Shown: piece by piece, positions 31,205 to 37,258 of the stretch
How positions within the stretch are numbered: the first letter of the stretch is position 1
How the letters are laid out: every line of letters begins with the position of its first letter
IMG/VR virus record: IMGVR_UViG_3300020183_000108
Span: 1 to 52,355 of that record
Strand: one strand, 5' to 3'
From: a virus
DNA: 52,355 bases
Program-made: the position numbers and the translations under genes
Notes under the pieces: model-generated
The model's input: the letters and a program-made list of their open reading frames with translations, nothing else
What the model was told of the DNA's origin: nothing
Database searches by the model: none

Positions 31205-32197
31205 TCAGAAAAGTACATCGTTGTGTTTGACTGCCCACTGCGTAAACGCTGCCGTGTTGGCTAGGGCAGGGCTACGCCGTGCCGCTTGGCTGACGGTCAG
31301 TACGCTGAACTCAGGCGGCATACGCTCACAGTACATGCACACTCTTGCAAAGTTACTGTCAGTAGCACGTGTCGCCAGTGCACCAGACAAGGCATAGAGT
31401 GTCGCCGGGTCAGACGGCACATCGGCAGTATCAGGGTGCAGCAGGATGCTGTCAGGGTTAGGCAGCTTGCGGAAGATACGCAGAAACCCCACAAACTCAG
31501 CCGCAGCGCCCTCACCAACAGCACCTTTGAAACATTCGTACTCTGCATCAGGCGGCACTACACCAAGCACAGCGGAGACACCCTCAACCCATGACCTAGG
31601 TGTGGGATTGCAGTCCCGCTGTGGGTCGAAGTCATGCAGCAAGTTAGGCCGGAAGCGTAGGAAGCTGACCACCTCAGCCTTCACACCATGGCTCAGCATC
31701 CATGCAGAGCTGTCATCGAGGTGTGTCTCAAGCTCAAGCACAGTCTCACGGTTACGCAAGTGAGACAGCACACGGTTAGCCCCAGCACGGTCACTCTGCC
31801 TGTTACCAGTGGACACGACAGACCAGCCATCGGCCATAGGTACACCATGCAGGTTCCTTGCCTGACAGATGTTTGCCAGAACCTTCTGCAAGTCGGCACT
31901 GGCTTGGTTACGGTCATCGAAGCAGAGCACACCGCCCCTATCAGTGTCGTGCTGACTGCCCTTGGCAGGGAACCAGTCGGGTATTTTATATGCAAGTGTG
32001 GCACCGTCGATGGTAGGTATGCCGAAGTCCTCAACCAGCATGGTTGGCATGTGCCGCTCGATGTATTGCAGACCTAGATCATGCGATACATCCTGTGTGA
32101 TGGTGGTTTTGCCACCGCCCGGCGGGCCTTCGATACAGACTGTTCGCTGCGCCTTGATAAGCGCCGCAAGTGTAGCCTTCATAAGCTGTGGTCTCAT
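31205..32197 (-). CDS. MoxR-type AAA+ ATPase
   Basis: This 330-residue ATPase has Walker A GPPGGGKT (residues 24-31), Walker B GGVLCFDDRNQA (near 88-99) with the acidic pair Asp94-Asp95, a sensor-like STGNRQSD, and a helical lid with DFDPQRDCNPTPRSW. These match MoxR AAA+ proteins, chaperone-type ATPases that act with VWA proteins to mature or remodel partners. The DUF3150-like and VWA/HExxH genes follow. Phage MoxR modules are known but their targets are not. ATG 32197 has a good GAG-rich ribosome site. Confidence 0.88.
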   Translation of the reverse strand: MRPQLMKATLAALIKAQRTVCIEGPPGGGKTTITQDVSHDLGLQYIERHMPTMLVEDFGIPTIDGATLAYKIPDWFPAKGSQHDTDRGGVLCFDDRNQASADLQKVLANICQARNLHGVPMADGWSVVSTGNRQSDRAGANRVLSHLRNRETVLELETHLDDSSAWMLSHGVKAEVVSFLRFRPNLLHDFDPQRDCNPTPRSWVEGVSAVLGVVPPDAEYECFKGAVGEGAAAEFVGFLRIFRKLPNPDSILLHPDTADVPSDPATLYALSGALATRATDSNFARVCMYCERMPPEFSVLTVSQAARRSPALANTAAFTQWAVKHNDVLF

Positions 32198-32208
32198 GTT
32201 CTCTCTCC

Positions 32209-33234
32209 TCAGTGTTTACGTGTTGATGGTGCGTAGTAATCGTCAAGGCACTTGTTGAAGTCGTCAACTGTGATGCCAAGCTCCTCAAGCATCAGTGTCG
32301 CAACCTCGGGGTTATCCCACACAAGATCACTCAGTGTGGGAGCAAAGCGATGGTAGCCTGAGCCACGTGCTGCCTTGGTGACGGTCGATGACCAGCCACC
32401 GTAGTCGTAAGCATACTCGTTGTCCTTGGCTGGATCACGCATGACTGGCAGTGCTGCAATATCAAGCTGACACAAACGCTCAAGCAAGTGAGCAGCAAAC
32501 GACACGTCAAGATACTCGTTGCTGGTATGAGCGTTGAAGTACCCAACGCTGAGGTTGGTGCACTCTGGCACAAGGTCAGTGTAGTTAGCCGTATCTGTGA
32601 ACGTACCGCCGGTGTCCAGAGTGAACGGCTTGCCAAGCTGCGCTGCCAGTGCAGAACCAAATGCGTCAGAGGCACAGCGTAACCCTTGGTGTGTGATGAC
32701 ACTGGTGGTGCCACGGCGGTCGAACGCAATGGCATACTGTATGCTGGTCAGTAGCTCTGGCGTGTGTTTGGCGATGTAGGTTGAACCGAGGCCACCCACT
32801 TCCTCGCTGTCATGGAAGATGTATAGACCCGGCACGTTACGCCGGATCATGTTGACCATTAGCCACACACCAACGGTGCAGTCAGCACCAAGGCACGATG
32901 ATTGGGATGTCTCGTGCAGTGACAGCAAGCCACCGCCATAGACCACCTTCTGTGTGCCAGCAGTGCGGTGCGCAGTGTCAGTATGTGATGACCACAGTAC
33001 GGGGTGGTCAGTGAGACTACCCACTTGCAAGATACGATTACCTGCCTTGTCGATGGTCATGCCGGGGATGTCATCTAGGTACTGCTTGCAGAACGCAGTG
33101 ACAGCCTTGGTACCTGCCGGGCGGCAGGTAGTGTGCATGGTAACCAGCTCACGAATGGCTGGTGTGGTGAATGTTGGTGGCTTGGTGAATGGCTTGGTCA
33201 TAGGCTTGGTTGGCTTGGCTGGTGTGAATGTCAT
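32209..33234 (-). CDS. M20/M28/M42-like zinc metallopeptidase
   Basis: The 341-residue protein has the residue set of co-catalytic zinc amino- or carboxypeptidases: SSHTDTAHR (His84, Asp86), CLGADCTVGVW (Asp118), FHDSEEVGGLGS (Glu144, Glu145), IAFDRRG (Asp172) and NAHTSNEYLDV (His236). In this fold the residues bind two zinc ions and a general base. A Lys/Pro/Thr-rich N-terminus precedes it. Peptidases of this type are uncommon in phages. It may act on host peptides or on proteins handled by the adjacent MoxR module. AAGGAACAACAACA precedes ATG 33234. Confidence 0.85.
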   Translation of the reverse strand: MTFTPAKPTKPMTKPFTKPPTFTTPAIRELVTMHTTCRPAGTKAVTAFCKQYLDDIPGMTIDKAGNRILQVGSLTDHPVLWSSHTDTAHRTAGTQKVVYGGGLLSLHETSQSSCLGADCTVGVWLMVNMIRRNVPGLYIFHDSEEVGGLGSTYIAKHTPELLTSIQYAIAFDRRGTTSVITHQGLRCASDAFGSALAAQLGKPFTLDTGGTFTDTANYTDLVPECTNLSVGYFNAHTSNEYLDVSFAAHLLERLCQLDIAALPVMRDPAKDNEYAYDYGGWSSTVTKAARGSGYHRFAPTLSDLVWDNPEVATLMLEELGITVDDFNKCLDDYYAPSTRKH

Positions 33235-33252
33235 TGTTGTTGTTCCTTGTTC

Positions 33253-34752
33253 TTATGCTGCCATGGCAGCATTGAAGTCGAGCACATGTTGGTTGTGGTC
33301 ATGAATGGTAGGGCTGGTCGGTGACAGCTTGAATGTGTCGCTGTCGTCATAGTGCTCGGCACAGTCAGTGCACACCATCTCACCATCGTCGTTGTGTGTG
33401 CTGCTCATGAAGTCGTTGGTGTACGCTTCACCACAGTCGGGGCAGACGAAGTAATCATCGCCTGTCTTCTCTGCACACCATGTCTCAGTGGTGGTGCCAC
33501 CACGAGCTGTCCGTACGGTCACCTCGACAGAGATGAAGTGGCGACTGTCATAGTAAGCCCCAGTATGCTCACAGTAGAAAGCATTGTTGTCACAAGCATC
33601 CTGCGACCATGTTTGTGTCGTCTCCCGAAGGCTGGTATCGTTGAAACGGTATCGACATCCCTTGGTGACGACTTGATTGCAACCATGGTCATCTGGGTAG
33701 TTTTCCTCATTGCGTTCACAGAAGAACGTACAGCTCTCGTAACAGTGGTAACAATAGGTATCGCCCTGCACAACTTGGGCCTCGTCTTCATCCACACCAT
33801 CGCCGCAGTGGTCACATGTGTACTGCGACCTGCTTTGGATATACCCGTTGGTATTGGTGGCACTGTACTGACCATCAAAGTCAATCTCAAAGTGGTCACC
33901 GTAATCGACCACACTCTGCACATCACCGTCGATGTAGGGCATGACAAACCTAGAACCGCCGTTCATCTCAATACGGCGCAGCCTTGCACCAGAGAAGTCG
34001 TGGGTACGAGTAAAACCAGCAACCTGTAATTTCTCACGAAGGGTGATCCGCATAGTCTCACTGATGCCATACAGCTTGACGTATGTTTCCTGGGAAGGCC
34101 ACACCAAAGTACGCGCCAGCACCTTGTCGGGGTTGTTGGGGTCACGGATATAGGCAATGGCCAGCGAGTCGCTTCGTGAACCCGTGTAATACACAGCAGC
34201 AGGGTGTACTGGTGTGCCATAATGATCCGTTGGTTTAGCCATGCAGCTTACGTGTGTGCTGCTCTCGCTGCATACTTGTTGGTTCTCATAAGCGAAGATG
34301 AAGGCTTCCTTGGTCTGCTCAATAGTCAGGGTGTAGGTATCTACTGCAAACTTACCAGCGATATCCCTGATCTGGTCACTCGACAGGGTACCAGAGTGAT
34401 AACGAGCAAGATAACGAGTGACGGGCAGCTTGAGCTGTACGTCTTGCTGACCCTTGGTTGGGTTCTCAGTGAACGCCAGCATACCATCAGTGATGGTGGT
34501 ACCTTGGGCCAGATGAACGAAGTGGTCAGGGTTGCAGTAAAGTTCGAACCAGCCTGGCACTGGTGTGTAGGTTCCGTCCTCCAGACGGATGCGTTCTCGT
34601 GCCATCCATGAGTTATCATCAGGATCAGTGATAGCTTGGATACGAGTACGGAAACTATACATACCACGAGCCATCACAGCTTCCTGCGCTGTATCGTAGA
34701 TGATATCCGATACGGGTTCGTCGGTCTCGACATTGATAACTTGATAGGGCAT
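33253..34752 (-). CDS. Large early protein with two zinc-ribbon pairs
   Basis: The 499-residue protein starts MPYQVINVETDEPVSD at 34752, with GAGG upstream. The N-terminal 300 residues hold an unrecognised alpha/beta region including CSESSTHVSCMAKPTDHYGT and HPAAVYYTGSRSDSLAIAYI, reminiscent of a shared but unnamed phage domain. Cysteines pair as C313-x2-C316 with C334-x2-C337, and C437-x2-C440 with C461-x2-C464, two likely zinc ribbons, with further Cys between. It is the first gene after the AT-rich control region, so it may be the earliest product of the arm. A nucleic acid or RNA-polymerase-modifying role is only a guess. Confidence 0.65.
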   Translation of the reverse strand: MPYQVINVETDEPVSDIIYDTAQEAVMARGMYSFRTRIQAITDPDDNSWMARERIRLEDGTYTPVPGWFELYCNPDHFVHLAQGTTITDGMLAFTENPTKGQQDVQLKLPVTRYLARYHSGTLSSDQIRDIAGKFAVDTYTLTIEQTKEAFIFAYENQQVCSESSTHVSCMAKPTDHYGTPVHPAAVYYTGSRSDSLAIAYIRDPNNPDKVLARTLVWPSQETYVKLYGISETMRITLREKLQVAGFTRTHDFSGARLRRIEMNGGSRFVMPYIDGDVQSVVDYGDHFEIDFDGQYSATNTNGYIQSRSQYTCDHCGDGVDEDEAQVVQGDTYCYHCYESCTFFCERNEENYPDDHGCNQVVTKGCRYRFNDTSLRETTQTWSQDACDNNAFYCEHTGAYYDSRHFISVEVTVRTARGGTTTETWCAEKTGDDYFVCPDCGEAYTNDFMSSTHNDDGEMVCTDCAEHYDDSDTFKLSPTSPTIHDHNQHVLDFNAAMAA

Positions 34753-34843
34753 TGTAAGGTTACCTCGTATATGCCATCGGCTAGGCCGGGATTGGCCGCC
34801 GGATTTGAACATAGCACGCCCCGCCGATTCGGTCAAGCCTGAC

Positions 34844-34872
34844 CTTATACAGGTGTACACAATCTATTTTTA
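34844..34872 (-). promoter_or_regulatory. Candidate promoter overlapping ACAATCTA repeats
   Basis: On the minus strand the -10-like TATAAG (34844-34849) lies 17 bases from TAAAAA (34867-34872), a poor -35 element inside the first 20-bp repeat. The predicted start near 34838 is about 86 bases ahead of ATG 34752. The weak -35 with a repeat placed on it suggests activator or repressor control rather than constitutive use. Confidence 0.35.
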
Positions 34873-34919
34873 GGGGGGACAATCTATTTTTAGGGATGGT
34901 GTAGATTGAAAAATAGATT
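34859..34919. repeat. Direct and inverted repeats of ACAATCTATTTTTAGGG
   Basis: The 17-base unit occurs at 34859-34875 and 34879-34895, exactly 20 bases apart (about two helical turns). The 11-base AATCTATTTTT of the second copy (34881-34891) is perfectly inverted at 34909-34919. A related copy sits on the minus strand at 35194-35212. A DNA-binding protein would contact the same face of the helix at both direct copies. Confidence 0.85.
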
Positions 34920-35013
34920 ATTTTTATGCTACGATTTCAGTGGGTTACGCCAACAATCTAAATAATCTGTTGGGAATGTGATAGGTTACGGTTTTTATTG
35001 GGGGGTATATAAG

Positions 35014-35025
35014 TTTACATGTAAA
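35014..35025. promoter_or_regulatory. 12-bp perfect palindrome TTTACATGTAAA
   Basis: This 12-base perfect palindrome lies in the AT-rich region, 58 bases downstream (minus-strand sense) of the -10 of a second candidate promoter. It has the size and symmetry of a dimeric repressor operator. The related hexamer TGTAAA recurs at 35107 and 35163. Confidence 0.45.
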
Positions 35026-35082
35026 GGTATAGTATTATGCGTTCATCTTTTGTTCTGGGTCGCGCGCGAGGTGTTACTTTTT

Positions 35083-35112
35083 ATATTAGATTAGATTATT
35101 AGATTGTGTAAA
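35083..35112 (-). promoter_or_regulatory. Candidate sigma-70-like promoter
   Basis: On the minus strand TTTACA (35107-35112) and TAATAT (35083-35088) are separated by 18 bases. They match five and four of six consensus bases. Transcription would start near 35076 and give a long leader with the palindrome and repeats before ATG 34752. AT-richness raises the chance of a random match. Confidence 0.35.
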
Positions 35113-35383
35113 GACAATATATAATAGAATCAGTGGTTTACTTCGACAAAACTTATCACAAGTGTAAACTAACCAAGCAAACTTTACCAAAACATCCCCT
35201 GAAATAGATTTTTTAGCGTTAAGTTACAGTCACCTGGATACACTAAGCTCTTGATTTTACTACAATCCAAACAATCTAACTGTATATGAGGCAGCTAGAG
35301 AACGCTATATGTAAGGTTTCACGATGTGCTTGTGAGGCGAGCTATAGGCCCCCGACGTATGGCGAGCGGAGCGAGCACGCTGC

Positions 35384-35421
35384 TGTGGATAACTCGCAAA
35401 GCCGGTGTGCCCTGTGGATAA
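35384..35421 (-). other. Two perfect DnaA boxes
   Basis: TGTGGATAA occurs at 35384-35392 and 35413-35421, spaced 29 bases apart. Its complement TTATCCACA is the consensus DnaA box. Paired perfect boxes next to an AT-rich repeat block support an origin that uses host DnaA. Confidence 0.65.
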
Positions 35422-35441
35422 CCCAGTGTAAAGCAGGCAAT

Positions 35442-35465
35442 AAAAAACCCCGCCTTTCGGCGGGG
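35442..35465 (-). terminator. Rho-independent terminator
   Basis: On the minus strand CCCCGCC and GGCGGGG (7-bp GC stem, GAAA loop) are followed by GTTTTTTATTG-type U run (six T). It lies 7 bases past the stop of the gene at 35472-35651, separating the right operon from the replication genes, which therefore need their own promoter. Confidence 0.9.
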
Positions 35466-35471
35466 TCAGTG

Positions 35472-35651
35472 TCAATCCAGTAGCTCCTCAGCTTTGCTGC
35501 CGTCTCGCCAGCCCTTGATGTACTCTTCAAAGTAGGCTGGCCCTTGGTCCTCGGCGGTCTGCATCCGCTCTCGAGCGTAGCGGTTGAAGTCGAAGCGTCC
35601 CAGCGGCGCTAGCCGCCGATCCGCCCATCCGTCTAGGTAAGCCTCACTCAT
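35472..35651 (-). CDS. Small acidic-basic hypothetical protein
   Basis: The 59-residue protein begins MSEAYLDGWADRRLAPLG and contains GPAYFEEYIKGWRDGSKAEELLD, with two similar YxxGWxDG/R segments suggesting an internal duplication. Its ATG overlaps the stop of a small membrane gene (ATGA), and it is followed by a strong terminator. Unrecognised function; the tandem pattern is seen in small phage proteins of unknown role. Confidence 0.6.
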   Translation of the reverse strand: MSEAYLDGWADRRLAPLGRFDFNRYARERMQTAEDQGPAYFEEYIKGWRDGSKAEELLD

Positions 35652-35746
35652 GGCGTCATCACCAAAGATACCCAAAACAGTCCACATATGCAGATAACCA
35701 TAAGCACCTTGCCGATGATTTCCGCGCATTTAACGATAGTGTCCAT
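35648..35746 (-). CDS. 32-residue membrane peptide
   Basis: The product is MDTIVKCAEIIGKVLMVICI followed by CGLFWVSLVMTP: a short charged start and one long hydrophobic segment. ATG 35746 lies 9 bases after GGAG, and TGA overlaps the next ATG. A short, coupled gene in an early operon is typical of phage membrane effectors. No homologue is recognised. Confidence 0.55.
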   Translation of the reverse strand: MDTIVKCAEIIGKVLMVICICGLFWVSLVMTP

Positions 35747-35772
35747 TGTCCATTCTCCGGTTTGAGGTAGGT

Positions 35773-35792
35773 GGCGGGGCTTGCGCCCCGCC
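35773..35792. other. Stable GC hairpin after the 118-residue gene
   Basis: GGCGGGGC and GCCCCGCC form an 8-bp stem with a TTGC loop. It lacks a following U run on either strand, so it may stabilise mRNA 3' ends or reduce read-through rather than terminate. Confidence 0.5.
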
Positions 35793-35798
35793 TTGGTG

Positions 35799-36155
35799 TT
35801 AGAGGATTACTCGGGAGGATGTGGCGCGCTTGCCGCCCTTGCCTTCGCCCTTGGTAAGCTTAAGCTTCGGTTGCGGGAAGGGGCGCTTGACCAAAACCAA
35901 TTCGATCTTATCCACCGTTTTGGTATAGGCCAGGAACTGCACCACCTTGATCGGCTTCTTATCCAGATCAGGCATATCCGCCACATCAAGCCAAAAAGAC
36001 CAGTTTGAAATGCGCAGGTCTTTCGGCAGTTTTGCCATCTCCCGCAACAATTCGGTGACGTTGCCGGAATTCCAGCGCCCATCGACCCGGGGCTTGATTT
36101 CGAGCACGCCTTCCTTGTTGGCGACAAGAGACACGTTGCCTTCATATTCAGACAT
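35799..36155 (-). CDS. Hypothetical protein, first gene of the right minus operon
   Basis: This 118-residue protein starts MSEYEGNVSLVANKEGVLE and has a beta-rich N-terminal half, FKLDLRISNWSFWL-like segments (LRISNWSFWLDVADM) and a Lys-rich C-terminus (KLKLTKGEGKGGKRATS). AAAGG precedes ATG 36155, and a good sigma-70-like promoter lies 54-84 bases upstream. Early strong expression is likely. No family is recognised; an early host-takeover protein is a guess from position. Confidence 0.6.
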   Translation of the reverse strand: MSEYEGNVSLVANKEGVLEIKPRVDGRWNSGNVTELLREMAKLPKDLRISNWSFWLDVADMPDLDKKPIKVVQFLAYTKTVDKIELVLVKRPFPQPKLKLTKGEGKGGKRATSSRVIL

Positions 36156-36176
36156 ATCGGATTTCCTTTTGAAAGA

Positions 36177-36398
36177 TCAGTGCCGAAGCGTCATTGCCTC
36201 GACCCCATTATTAAGACATATTTGGCCGGATTTGTCAAATCCTATTTGGTCCGGGGCTTTTCGGGGCGCCTTGCGCGGCGCCCAAGGCCACTCGCTGGCC
36301 GGGGGGGGGGCACCTGGACAGCGTTTTTCTAGGCCCCCCTCTGTGTTGTAAATCGCATAAACCACAACCCAAAAAACCAAAGTGTAAAGTTTCATCAC
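36177..36398 (-). CDS. Doubtful small protein with N-terminal hydrophobic segment
   Basis: This frame would give 73 residues starting MKLYTLVFWVVVYAIYNTEG, which looks like a signal anchor, then a Pro/Arg-rich tail without structure. It covers the promoter TTGACA at 36233 and a ten-G run, where a sequencing error would change the frame. Its ribosome site is poor (GGAAG 10 bases away). Kept only as a low-confidence option. Confidence 0.2.
   Translation of the reverse strand: MMKLYTLVFWVVVYAIYNTEGGLEKRCPGAPPPASEWPWAPRKAPRKAPDQIGFDKSGQICLNNGVEAMTLRH
36209..36238 (-). promoter_or_regulatory. Sigma-70-like promoter for the right minus operon
   Basis: On the minus strand TTGACA (36233-36238, perfect -35) is 18 bases from TTAATA (36209-36214). 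The -35 is embedded in the palindrome GGATTTG-TCAAATCC, a possible operator. Transcription would begin near 36202 and reach ATG 36155 after a short leader. Confidence 0.6.
36263..36336. other. GC-rich hairpin cluster with ten-G run
   Basis: The stretch holds GGGCGCC-loop-GGCGCCC (36264-36283), GGCCA-CTCGC-TGGCC (36286-36300), a run of ten G (36301-36310) and a later GGCCCCCC that could pair with it. It lies immediately upstream of the terminase small-subunit-like gene, where packaging-initiation sites are often found. A pac or cos site is a possibility, not shown. Confidence 0.35.
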
Positions 36399-36412
36399 CT
36401 ACCAACTTCCGC

Positions 36413-36442
36413 TTGACACTCACTCAACCGCCCAAATATCTT
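36413..36442 (+). promoter_or_regulatory. Sigma-70-like promoter for the late arm
   Basis: TTGACA (36413-36418) and TATCTT (36437-36442) are 18 bases apart. The predicted start, near 36449, coincides with the ATG (36448) of the terminase small-subunit gene, implying a leaderless transcript. Confidence 0.55.
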
Positions 36443-36447
36443 ATCCT

Positions 36448-36909
36448 ATGCACATCGCACCTCACGAACCCACCCGATGGACCGAGAGACTGGCGTTTGA
36501 CATCGCCCTTCGGCTTGAGGGAAGCGGTGAAGATGTCAATGAGATACTAAATCGGCACCAGCTAGATGTTTCTGCCCTGCTGGTGTTCAACAAAGACCCG
36601 GTTTTTCTGCGCCAAGTAAGTAAGTTTCGTGATGAGATCAGGGATAAAGGCGTCACATTCCGTCTGAAAGCCCGCACACAGGCCGAAGAATTGCTGAAAA
36701 CATCCTGGGTGTTGATCCACAGCCCCGATGTGAGCCCTGCGGTGAAGGCTGATCTCATCAAATCGACCGTAAAGTGGGCTGGGTTAGAGCCAAAAGGCGA
36801 TGTTTCCGCAGAATCCGGTGCTGGTGGGGTGCGAATCACCATCAATCTCGGTGGGCAGGAGCTTGGTCCGACCAATCTGGTGGAGTCTGAGGCCGTTGAA
36901 GCCGAGTAA
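36448..36909 (+). CDS. Terminase small subunit-like protein
   Basis: The 153-residue protein has a helical N-terminal half with a possible helix-turn-helix (DVNEILNRHQLDVSALLVF) and contains the segment TAQAEELLKTSWVLIHS-like (RTQAEELLKTSWVLIH) and ADLIKSTVKWAGLEPK that recurs in small terminase proteins of podoviruses. It sits upstream of the large subunit with two small genes between, and would recognise phage DNA. No ribosome site precedes ATG 36448, and no later ATG is usable, which agrees with a leaderless start. Confidence 0.65.
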   Translation: MHIAPHEPTRWTERLAFDIALRLEGSGEDVNEILNRHQLDVSALLVFNKDPVFLRQVSKFRDEIRDKGVTFRLKARTQAEELLKTSWVLIHSPDVSPAVKADLIKSTVKWAGLEPKGDVSAESGAGGVRITINLGGQELGPTNLVESEAVEAE

Positions 36910-37075
36910 ACCCCATATAGAAGACCTTCAGACCACCGATCCGCAGCAGGCCAAGCGATTTGAGCAGGAACTGGCGTCCCGAGGGGTATCGTACATGACG
37001 CAAATTGTGAAGACCAAGCGTGATGGGTTGAGATACGTGATAAAACTACTGGATTCGGCTGATGCAGGACACTGA
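36896..37075 (+). CDS. Small hypothetical protein between terminase genes
   Basis: This 59-residue protein overlaps the end of the previous gene and probably starts TTG 36896, with GAGG 3 bases and TGGAG 10 bases upstream. It reads KPSKPHIEDLQTT..., has a helical QQAKRFEQELASRG and a basic middle, and ends LLDSADAGH. It overlaps the next gene by 14 bases. Function is unknown. Confidence 0.5.
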   Translation: MKPSKPHIEDLQTTDPQQAKRFEQELASRGVSYMTQIVKTKRDGLRYVIKLLDSADAGH

Positions 37076-37250
37076 GGATGAGGGTTATCTGCTTCATTGC
37101 ATCCCGGTCAACGATCTGAGAGAGCATGTCGTTGATGATGATGGTACGTGCTGGTGTGATCCGGATTTTGACGCTGAGTATGAGATGTTCATCCACAATA
37201 GTGCGGATGGGCGGGAGGATTATGAGGAGGGGCGGCGCCTGCCGCACTGA
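37062..37250 (+). CDS. Small acidic conserved protein
   Basis: This 62-residue, acidic protein includes HCIPVNDLREHVVDDD and CWCDPDFDAEYEMFIHNS. The pattern of DLREH, CWC and HNSxDGRE appears in small proteins next to terminase genes in related-looking phages. The CxC and acidic residues might bind metal. It ends 8 bases before the large terminase gene. Confidence 0.6.
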   Translation: MQDTEDEGYLLHCIPVNDLREHVVDDDGTCWCDPDFDAEYEMFIHNSADGREDYEEGRRLPH

Positions 37251-37258
37251 CCAAACCC

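Larger units (their letters stand above)
34753..35471. other. AT-rich non-coding region, candidate replication origin and control region
   Basis: No credible gene was found in these 719 bases on either strand. From about 34850 to 35290 the sequence is far richer in A and T than its surroundings and holds five ACAATCTA copies (34859, 34879, 34953 and 35271 direct; 35100 inverted) plus related AATCTA/TAGATT motifs. The 35340-35440 part holds two DnaA-type boxes. A rho-independent terminator closes the right end. Repeated motifs, an unwinding-prone stretch and DnaA boxes are the classical elements of a theta-type origin; the assignment is inferred. Confidence 0.55.

Noticed and set aside
35286-35483. 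65-codon plus-strand frame in the origin-like region
   Set aside because: It runs through the DnaA boxes and the terminator and has no ribosome site.
36177-36398. Considered as a confident signal-anchor protein
   Set aside because: The frame overlaps a good promoter and a ten-G run and has a poor ribosome site; kept only as low confidence.
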